From positions 425,535 to 489,534 of the forward strand of contig JADJWV010000001.1 in assembly GCA_016716185.1 (NCBI GenBank): a stretch of 64,000 nucleotides of DNA. The letters run 5' to 3'. The notes beneath the pieces are model-generated. The model saw nothing but the letters and a program-made list of their open reading frames with translations, was not told the DNA's origin and made no database searches. Position 1 is the stretch's first letter; every line of letters begins with the position of its first letter. The position numbers were made by a program, and so were the translations under genes. Below, in pieces: positions 55,061 through 62,570 of the stretch. The stretch is from Saprospiraceae bacterium (GTDB taxonomy: Bacteria; Bacteroidota; Bacteroidia; Chitinophagales; Saprospiraceae).

Positions 55061-55128
55061 GCCCAACGTCATAATAAATGACGAGGCCTACCTTTTGAAG
55101 ACCAGGATCGTTTTATGCAGTGTTAGTG
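55061..55128 (-). other. Possible attC-like site after the DUF1772 gene
   Basis: On the minus strand, eight bases after the DUF1772 stop, CACTAAC begins a 68-bp stretch ending in GTTGGGC, which matches the attC end consensus GTTRRRY. The arms (CATAAAACGATCC.. and ..CGTCATTTATTATG) are only partly complementary. I give this low weight. Confidence 0.25.
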
Positions 55129-55135
55129 GTGTTTT

Positions 55136-55603
55136 TTAATCTTTCTTTATGCTAATCCATACGATGAGTAAAAGAGCAACAATGGCCGTTAAAGTCCTAA
55201 TTTCATGATAGGTCCACCACTTATCCCTTAATTCCATCCAGTTGGTTGGTGCAACATTCATATCCCACGTCATGATAATGCTATTTATTGGTTGATTTCC
55301 AAATTTGGTTGTAAGACCACTTATGAGTAAAAAGAAAGTTGCTATCAAAAGAATTGCAAAAGTTCTTTTTTCCTTTTTGTGTGTGATGGCAGAAGTTAAA
55401 GTTAATAGAATAGCAATCAGTCCGAGAATTGGCATAAGCGTATTTAAGTCGTTGATTGCACTTTGCTGTTGCTCAATAAATGTTGGAGCCGATAAATCTT
55501 TTGGATTATAGCCAAGCCATATTCCAAAGATGGTACCTGCTACTAACGCTACCATAACAACGGTGATAAATCGAATAATAGAATTTGTCATTTTGTTTAA
55601 CAT
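55136..55603 (-). CDS. DUF1772 family membrane protein
   Basis: This is a 155-residue protein with four predicted membrane helices (about 8-28, 54-74, 85-104, 132-152). The N-terminal block TVVMVALVAGTIFGIW and FIEQQQSAINDLNTLMPILG, and the late TWDMNVAPTNWMELRDKWW (key part APTNWMELRDKW), match DUF1772, a group related to anthrone oxygenase-like enzymes. Function unknown. A conserved W-x-x-Y-H-E-I-R-T lies near the end. Confidence 0.85.
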   Translation of the reverse strand: MLNKMTNSIIRFITVVMVALVAGTIFGIWLGYNPKDLSAPTFIEQQQSAINDLNTLMPILGLIAILLTLTSAITHKKEKRTFAILLIATFFLLISGLTTKFGNQPINSIIMTWDMNVAPTNWMELRDKWWTYHEIRTLTAIVALLLIVWISIKKD

Positions 55604-55860
55604 GTTCGGATTTCATTTGTTACTTAAAATTTATCCGATTGTGATTTGGTAATATTACTTTTAACATTTTGTAAATAGACCTAAGCTGTTTTCCGAAGCT
55701 TCCAGCGTTTATACCCGGAAAAGCATACTTAAAGATAAATGTTTACTAGCAAAGTGCAAAATAGAAGCGCTCTCCGGTGCTCTTTAATTCAGCAACAAGC
55801 GATGACCGGGTCCACCCGCTTACATTTATTTTCTGGTGGCAATTGCTTTTCGTTCCTTCG

Positions 55861-56915
55861 TCAGGGTGCAAATTTTTCAAATGATGTCCCATTAAATTTA
55901 AATGCTCCATTTTCGTGTGTTCCAAGCCATAGGTCCCCATTGTTGTCTTTGTAAATACTGAATAAGGTAATGTCTAATGAATTCTGCTGAACTGCAAAGT
56001 GAGTAACTTTCGTCCCATCATATTTCCAAACACCGTTGCGATAGGTTACAAACCACAAATTATTATTATTGTCCATTACTGTTGAAAGATACTCATCCAA
56101 ATCGCTATCTTTTTCCCGTCTAAACCGCCGATGCTTTTATGTCTTGTGTAAAATTTATTGCTTTTTAATGTAGCGTTGTCATCGACAGTATAACGATATT
56201 CGGTATTGAACCAAAAATCGCCATTTTTATCTTCCGTAATTGAGCGTACTCCGTTTGCGCCTTCGTTCCGAAATTCAGTCACATCCTCTTCTGTAATCCA
56301 GTCAAATGATTTTCCATTGTAACGACACACGCCAACCGGGTTCGTTCCAAACCAAATGTTTCCTTTCCGGTCTTTGTAAATGCTATAGACATCAAAGGGA
56401 TTGGATAAATTTGGTGGATTGGGAAACTGTAATTCAAATAAAGTAGTGCCATCATAGCGATATACTTTCCGCGTATTTCCATATGAATATTTAAACCACA
56501 TGTCTGTGGATTCAAGTTTCCAGTTTTCACCGGGAATTGCCTTCAAAGTTGTGAATGTCTTTCCGTTGAACTTTGATATTTCAGACCTTGCGTTTGCACT
56601 GGCAAAATAGATGTTACCCTGTTTATCTTCTTTTATTTCATCAATTCTGTTGTTTAACAAACCGTGTTTAGTTGTGTAATTCACCAGCGTCTGCCCGTCG
56701 TATTTATACATTCCTTTTTCCCAACTCCCGAACCAATAATTATTCTTTTGGTCCTGATAAATGACCATGATGCTGCTTCCAAGTTCTTTTACGGTGTCGC
56801 CTTTTGCAAATGAATCACTTAATGGGTCTGCCGTATTTTTTTGATGAGAGATTTGCCCATAACACGAGCTCAATAAAGTTAAAATGCCTGGAAATAAAAA
56901 TGTGTTTAATTTCAT
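55861..56915 (-). pseudogene. Propeller lipoprotein, paralogue of 29860-30924, one frameshift
   Basis: Two frames form a Reg_prop beta-propeller lipoprotein (lipobox LLSSCYGQ). Repeats such as NYWFGSWEKGMYKYDGQT, GNIWFGTNPVGVCRYNGK and DLWLGTHENGAFKFNGT show the same pattern as the intact protein at 29860-30924. The join lies at 56110-56114, where five As on the coding strand should be six (GLDGKKDSDLDEY). The protein has no kinase or DNA-binding domain. The 3' end is open to a stop at 55861. Confidence 0.83.
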
Positions 56916-57118
56916 TGTTGTTGGTTTGATATATACATGGTCTTCAAAGAGCCACCGCTAAAGATTTGGGACTTGGCTACAGTGGCGATTTTCACTACAA
57001 ATGTGAGTGCGGAGAACCAAACATTGATTAAATAAAAATGTTTCTGTGGAACACTGAACAACAACTTTTGCCTAACCCGTGTTAGCGGTTCGTACTTCTA
57101 CGTTTTTCAGCGGGGCTG

Positions 57119-57662
57119 TCATTTCTGTTCAAGTTGCATTTTCAGTCCGAGGAGGTCAACTTCGTTCCATGATTTTGCGAATCGTCCGTTCTCCACTTTA
57201 TGTATTACAATTCCTGTGACGTTAACTTTTTTTCCTGTCGCAGGAATACCCATTAAAAAACCTTTGTGTGTAGCTGTTGCCTCAAAGCGAAATGTCACAT
57301 AATCGGTGTCAGCAATGAGGTGAGTGATGTTGAACTGAATGTCAGGGAAAGCGTTACGGTATTGTTCTACAAAATACATAGCTCCTTCAATTCCTTTTGG
57401 TTGGTCAGGAAAAGTCGGGTTGCCGTCTACCCAGTCCTGAGCAAAAACCTGGTCAACCACTTCCTTATTCCTGTTGTTATTCCACCCGTCCAAAATCCAA
57501 AGTCGGACGAGTTGTTTGTTTGCCTCAATTTTTTGGTTTACGCTATCCATATGGGTGTCGCTTGTTATGGTTTGCTTTGATTTGTCTGAATTGTTACAAG
57601 CGGTCTGAAGAAAGCAACTTACAATTAGAGTTGTCGCAAAAAAAAATGAGTTGTCTTTTCAT
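57119..57662 (-). pseudogene. SnoaL-like lipoprotein, frameshift in signal peptide
   Basis: The body is intact from ATG 57550: a SnoaL-like polyketide-cyclase/ester-cyclase fold of 143 residues (EVVDQVFAQDWVDGNPTFP, MYFVEQYRNAFPDIQFNITH, FRFEATATHKGFLMGIPATG). Upstream, from ATG 57662, the sequence reads MKRQLIFFATTLIVSCFLQT and a lipobox (QTACNN) if the T9 run at 57638-57646 is read as T8. As it stands the signal peptide ends out of frame. The gene may still be expressed from the internal start as a cytosolic protein. Either way the fold resembles other SnoaL proteins with unknown ligands. Confidence 0.75.
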
Positions 57663-57757
57663 TTTTATCAATGTTTTTATTGAAGCACTGTCGTCATAGC
57701 ATGACCGCTCAGGGTTGCAGAATAGCGATGTAGCGGCATCGAAGCCTGCAATCTGAC

Positions 57758-57831
57758 AACCTGCGACAAATTTAGTTGGGAGATGGCACTTTCCCAAACC
57801 GAAAACCAGCCAAATTGCTTAACCTGCAGTT
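57758..57831 (-). other. Possible attC-like inverted repeat
   Basis: AACCTGC..GACAAATTTAGTTGG on the left pairs with CCAGCCAAATTGC..TGCAGTT on the right across a 26-base loop, with bulged bases in one arm. The outermost AAC/GTT pair and the total length of 74 fit an integron attC site. It lies 53 bases past the stop of the 57884 gene fragment, on its 3' side. Confidence 0.3.
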
Positions 57832-57883
57832 ATGGGTTCGTTCTACTATCCTTTCGCAGTCCATATGCCCAAAGTTTGCACAA

Positions 57884-58117
57884 CTATTTATACATGGTTA
57901 TTATTTTTTTTCTAAACATCATTGCAAGCATCAACATGGCCAGGGGTGCTGTAATAGCCCAAGGGAAACCGAGTATAAGAAGCTTTTCCGAAAATTCCGG
58001 GTAGAAATATACAAGGGCAATCAAGGGTGTAACAAGCGAATTTGCCCAGAAAGAAATCCTAAGCCATTTTGAAAAACCCTCTTTCTCAAAGACCGGAATT
58101 GCTACAAAAGTTGCCAA
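57884..58117 (-). pseudogene. Membrane protein C-terminal fragment
   Basis: A 77-residue frame with two membrane helices (ISFWANSLVTPLIALVYFY and GFPWAITAPLAMLMLAM) ending in MFRKKIITMYK. It opens directly out of the serine-hydrolase remnant at about 58117 without a normal N terminus, so it looks like the tail of a larger membrane protein joined by a deletion. Family not recognised. Confidence 0.5.
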
Positions 58118-58742
58118 CTAAGTCTTTTGCAAAACTTGTTGAATCCATTCCTATGGGATCAAAGATGAATTTATTAAACAATGTCTCACCTCTTAGTTTT
58201 ATAACGCGTTCAGCAAGTATACCAAGTAGTTGTACAGATTCATTGGAATAGGAAAACCTTACATCCGGAAAGGTGTCCGGTATTAAATTCAATGCTAACC
58301 TATTCATGTCTGGTTGAGAAAGTATTCCTTTGGCACTTGGTCATTTAAATCCACCTGTCATTGTCAATAAGTATTTGACTTTAATTTGATGAGGACATCC
58401 AATTTCCCATTCTGGCAAATAGCTGCAAACAAAATAATCTTCACTATTTAAATAACCCTTGTCAAACAGAATCCCAATTAAGTTACCTGACCAGGATTTT
58501 ACCATGGAGGCAGTTCCCATAAATGGTGTATTACAGTTAGACAAAGTTGAATCTATCGAAATATTTTAATAGTCTGTCCTGCACCAATGTGATATAATTT
58601 CACCCTCAATACTGAGCAGAATTTCATCAGCTTTTGATTCATGGCAATACCTTATCAGTTTGTTTAAGTTCTCTTTATTAACTTCCTGGGTAAATAAAGA
58701 AGCTTGCTGCATTAAAAATAAAAGTATAAGGTTCTTCCACAT
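58086..58742 (-). pseudogene. Class C-type serine hydrolase with two in-frame stops
   Basis: One frame from ATG 58742 reads MWKNLILLFLMQQASLF, a TAA at 58566-58568, then TPFMGTASMVKSWSGNLIG (the S-x-x-K motif as SMVK). A TGA follows at 58341-58343, then DVRFSYSNESVQLLGILAER (Y-S-N), ending soon after SFAKDLVGN. The gene matches the beta-lactamase-like serine hydrolase family but has two nonsense codons and lacks the C-terminal half, which is replaced by the membrane fragment. These are not homopolymer errors, so this gene is truly dead. Confidence 0.82.
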
Positions 58743-58982
58743 GTTGAAGGGTTTGATAATTTCCGCTTGATTCTTGGAGATTTTCTAGGTGTACGCATTT
58801 TGCCACGATTCTTAATGCTCAAAACTGAACTGGCTACCAGCACAAAACCGTTTGTAAGGTGCGAAACCACGTCTATTTCCAATTTGCTGATGTGCTGCTT
58901 TTCAGATTCTAATCAATCTTATTAGTATCCATTATAACGTACAGGAATCAGTTTTGTCTTTTTAAAGTTCTAATTGGATCAA

Positions 58983-60518
58983 CTACACTTTATACTGCTT
59001 ACCATTATCATTATACCTGATGGTATATATATCCTTTCTTCGATCATTCCACGGTTGAACGCTGCCATAATGCCGATTTCTTATCAATAGATTTAAATCT
59101 AAATCCTGGAAAATAAGTGTTTCCGAATTCAGGGGTGCTTCTGTTGCAATTCCTTCTCTGCTGAACTCAACATCAGAAGGAGTGAATACAGCGGATTGTG
59201 CAAAATGAATGTCTAAATTTTCTACTTGAGGTAAATTACCCACACAGCCTGCAATAACAACGTATACTTGATTTTCAATAGCACGGGCTTGGGAGCAATA
59301 TCTTACTCTTAAATAACCACGCCTTTCATCTGTATTAAAGGGAACAAAAATAATTTGAGCTCCTTTGCTTACGGCTATTCTTGCTACTTCCGGAAATTCA
59401 ACATCATAGCAAATGTTTATACATATTTTTCCAATATCCGTATCAAATACTTCAACATCTCTTCCCGGTTTTACTCCCCACCATTTTTTTTCATGTGGGG
59501 TAATGTGTAATTTGTATTGCTTTCCGATTTTCCCATTTCGCTGAAATAAATAGGAAACATTGTACAAATCATCATTTTCAATAAGAAAATGGGATCCAGC
59601 AATAATATTAATATTATATTTAATAGCTAATTTAGAAAATAGATCTTCATATTGTGTTGTGAACTGATCTAATTGTCTGATTGCAGTACCAGGAGATTTA
59701 TTTGGAAGAAATGATAACAATTGCATTGTAATCATTTCAGGGAAAAGCACAATGTCACACCTGTAGTCAGACGCTATATCCACAAAGTATTCACAGTCGC
59801 GGGCAAATTCATCAAAATTATTTATTACTCGCATCTGATACTGCACAGCACAAGCCCGCACATATCGACTGCTTTTTTTCTTGTTAGGATCTGCCTTATA
59901 ACTTAAGTTAATCCACTCCAAAAATGTCGCATAACCGCAAGATTCTTTATCATTAGGATAATAATTGGGTAAAAGACTTTTTAAAGCAAAACCATTTGCA
60001 ATTTGAGCAGTAAGTACGTTATCATATATTTTCCGATCGATAACTTTCTCAACATATTTTTCAGCTGATAATTTATCGGAGTATTTATGGTAATTTGGTA
60101 TCCGTCCGCCTATAGCAATGCGTTTCAGATTTTTCTCTTTAACTAGTTTTTGTCTCGCCTCGTACAATCTTCTGGATAATTTCATCCCTCTAAATTCAGG
60201 AAGAACCATTATTTCAATTCCATATAATGTCTCTCCAAGTGGATCATGATTGGTAATCATGCCATGATCCGTCAATTCATTCCAGGATTGTGTTTCAGAA
60301 TAGTTATCGAAATTTAAAATCAAACTGCTTGAGGAGGCGACTAATTGTCCGTTGCACTCAATTCCAATCTGACCTTCTTCAAAAATACGGATCAAACTTG
60401 TGTACTGTTCTATGCTCCAAGGCTTCATACCCGGAAAGCATTTTAGCTGGATATGAATCACTGCATCAAAATCATCCAACTTTAACTTTCTTACTTTAAT
60501 TTTTTTATCATAGCTCAA
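58983..60518 (-). CDS. GNAT acetyltransferase fused to carbon-nitrogen hydrolase
   Basis: This is a 511-residue fusion. The N-terminal GNAT domain (about 1-210) has the acetyl-CoA site region VLPEFRGMKLSRRLYEARQ. The C-terminal nitrilase-like hydrolase (about 225-500) has the Glu-Lys-Cys triad context: VLFPEMITMQLLSF (Glu), YKLHITPHEKKWW (Lys) and ICINICYDVEFPEVAR (Cys). The same fusion (YhcX-type) occurs in Bacillus. It likely modifies and hydrolyses an amide or amine, with unknown substrate. The gene is intact although its neighbours are broken. Confidence 0.9.
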   Translation of the reverse strand: MSYDKKIKVRKLKLDDFDAVIHIQLKCFPGMKPWSIEQYTSLIRIFEEGQIGIECNGQLVASSSSLILNFDNYSETQSWNELTDHGMITNHDPLGETLYGIEIMVLPEFRGMKLSRRLYEARQKLVKEKNLKRIAIGGRIPNYHKYSDKLSAEKYVEKVIDRKIYDNVLTAQIANGFALKSLLPNYYPNDKESCGYATFLEWINLSYKADPNKKKSSRYVRACAVQYQMRVINNFDEFARDCEYFVDIASDYRCDIVLFPEMITMQLLSFLPNKSPGTAIRQLDQFTTQYEDLFSKLAIKYNINIIAGSHFLIENDDLYNVSYLFQRNGKIGKQYKLHITPHEKKWWGVKPGRDVEVFDTDIGKICINICYDVEFPEVARIAVSKGAQIIFVPFNTDERRGYLRVRYCSQARAIENQVYVVIAGCVGNLPQVENLDIHFAQSAVFTPSDVEFSREGIATEAPLNSETLIFQDLDLNLLIRNRHYGSVQPWNDRRKDIYTIRYNDNGKQYKV

Positions 60519-60584
60519 TGTAGTTTTTTATAACAACAAAATAGAAACAAATAAATATATTAGAGGCATTTTAGATAATAAAGG

Positions 60585-61783
60585 CTATATTTTTATTTTT
60601 CGCAGAAAAAACAAACTAGACAAAGACACAACAGACATTATTAAAAAAGCACTGCTATAATTAAATGAAACAACAAGAATACCTGTAAGCCATACGACCC
60701 ATGATTCACATGCATTGGTCGCAGCCATGAATAGGCTGAATTCGGTCGCTCCCAGTTTTGGATTTGTTACATCCATAAACAGTGCATACGAGGAAGTTGT
60801 AAACATCCCTATGAAGAAATACATCCACGCAAACAAAGCCAGTAATGAAATGTGAGATGCGCTTGGATAAAAAAGCCAGTAAATGAAATACATATTATAG
60901 TGAATACAAAGCCACAAAGGAAAACGATTACAGATTTTTTTCTGCTCATTTTATCTGACAAAAATCCGCCTGCTACTCCACCGATCAGCATTGCAACTAC
61001 AACGGGGATACTAAAGAAAAATCCTATGATTTCGGAATCAACTTGTTTATCAGTAAAATAAACACCACTCATCCCTCCAACAGACTCAAAGGCTGCAGCA
61101 GCAGTTAAAGCAAAGGCAATAACATACCATGTTTGTTTTTATAATAAGTTTCTTTAATATTATTTTTAAAATTAGTAAAACGGTCCTTTTGAATTCGTGA
61201 AATGTTTGGTTCTTTTATAAATAAGAGCAATAGCGTGACTACTAAAATGCAAGCAATCATTAATGAAATTGTGAATGGCAAGCCAAATTGGGGAATAAAC
61301 ATGAGTGCGACACCACCGAAAATACTTCTACCCAAAAGCATTCCCCCTTGCATAAACCCATTAAGTATTCCCTTTTCTTGTTTGGCTATTACATTAATTA
61401 CTAAAGCATCAACAGCTACGTCCTGGGTTGCAGCAAATATTGAATTTAGTAAAAGTAAAACCCCCCAACAACACATTTCCAGTGATCGGAATAAATATGA
61501 GTGGAAATAGGCTGAGGCACATGAACAGCTGTGACCAAGCGATCCATTTCGTAAATCCTGAATGTGATGAGCGGAACATATCTACTAGAGGTGCCCACAA
61601 AAATTTAAGTACCCATGGAAGAGTAAGGATGGCAGTGAAACTTGCAATTGTATTTACTTCAACTCCGGCCTGACGTAGAATTGTTGGCATGGCCCACCAA
61701 ATAAATCCGATGGGGGCACCTTCTGCAAAATAAAAGGCAAAAGCTATAAATCCCCGACCTGCTTTATATTCTAATAGATTCAT
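60585..61783 (-). pseudogene. MFS transporter (AmpG-like) with three frameshifts
   Basis: Four overlapping frames make one polytopic transporter of about 400 residues. From ATG 61783, MNLLEYKAGRGFIAFAFYFA and LPWVLKFLWAPLVD are the AmpG/MFS motif region. The later frames carry AATQDVAVDALVINVIAKQE, GFMQGGMLLGRSIFGGVAL, GGVAGGFLSDKMSRKKSV and GATEFSLFMAATNACESW. The joins lie at the C6 run 61461-61466 (should be five), near 61132 (one A missing on the coding strand) and at the A6 run 60869-60874 (should be seven). With these repaired the protein is complete. Candidate role: muropeptide or sugar import. Confidence 0.8.
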
Positions 61784-61821
61784 GTTGAAATGTGCTTAAA
61801 ATATCTTTTTGAAACTTGCTG

Positions 61822-61956
61822 CTAACGTTTACGGCCTTTGCGTTCGGGCGGATTTCGGATCATGAAACTGTCAATCTACACTAAAATTAAATAGAAGCAC
61901 CAAGCTCCAAGTTTGCTCCATCATCCCGCCTGACGCAAAGCCCGTATTGGCGTTAG
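61822..61956 (-). other. attC-like inverted repeat between SRPBCC and MFS genes
   Basis: The 135-bp segment starts CTAACG and ends CGTTAG. Its inner arms (61830-61853, TACGGCCTTTGCGTTCGGGCGG.., and 61923-61946, ..CCGCCTGACGCAAAGCCCGTA) are complementary over about 20 bp with a few bulged or mismatched bases, around a loop of about 70. AAC/GTT ends, imperfect arms with extrahelical bases and length below 141 bp all fit integron attC sites. On the minus strand it lies just after a gene and before the next, as in a gene cassette. Confidence 0.5.
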
Positions 61957-61981
61957 TTATTGTTTTGTTCAGATAATTCTT

Positions 61982-62390
61982 TCAGTTTTTATTCATTTCT
62001 TCAAATCCTTCTTTTGTGTTGTTGTCAAGTTGTTTTTGAATAAGGGGACAAGTATTCCTCTAAATATTTCACTTTGTCTAAAAGTAGTTGTTCCGTTTCC
62101 GTTGTCTATAATTTCAAATTTATTTTCTCCGTCAAAAATTCTGCAAAAACAAATGCCCAAGCCAAGATAATTCTTTGTTGGTTTTAAATGTTAGTATTTA
62201 GTTTAAAAGTCATTCCTTTTGCTCCTGAAGGTTCTATTCTCACTGTTATCACCTTACCAACATTTACATCTCCTTTTATGGATTTTATAAATGGATTCCA
62301 ATTGGGATAATTCTCAAAGTCGGTAAGAATTGTCCAAACTTTTTCAGGCGTTGTATTTATTAAAATTTCAGTTTTAATTTCTTTTACCAT
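61982..62390 (-). pseudogene. SRPBCC protein with several frameshifts
   Basis: The first frame (ATG 62390) reads INTTPEKVWTILTDFENYPNWNPFIK, cut here to TPEKVWTILTDFENYPNW, the opening of an SRPBCC ligand-binding protein. Continuing requires at least three shifts: NKELSWLGHLFLQNF, then DGENKFEIIDNGNGTTTF and REIFRGILVPLF-like text, then QLDNNTKEGFEEMNKN, ending at 61982. The gene is heavily damaged. It ends 26 bases before the attC-like repeat. Confidence 0.72.
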
Positions 62391-62439
62391 TACTGTTGAG
62401 TTTAATAATGTGATTAAAATAATCGTTGTTAAATAATTT

Positions 62440-62570
62440 AGGGCACTTCTAAAAATCCCTGATAATTTGTTGTGTTCATTTTTTAATTCCTCTCCGCCTT
62501 GCAGGATACGCAGTAAACGCTGAGTTTAAAAATTCACACGACTCGTCTGAGGGGGTTTTTATAAGTCCCT
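62440..62570. mobile_element. MITE-like element with 21-bp inverted termini
   Basis: The left end AGGGCACTTCTAAAAATCCCT (62440-62460, the first 20 read AGGGCACTTCTAAAAATCCC) pairs with the reverse complement of the right end (62550-62570, AGGGACTTATAAAAACCCCC) at all but about four positions. The 131-bp length, lack of coding sequence and matching ends suggest a non-autonomous IS remnant. Confidence 0.45.

Noticed and set aside
57074..57087. CTAACCCGTGTTAG palindrome as a third full attC site
   Set aside because: The AAC and GTTAGGC ends are only four bases apart, so there is no room for the inner arms.
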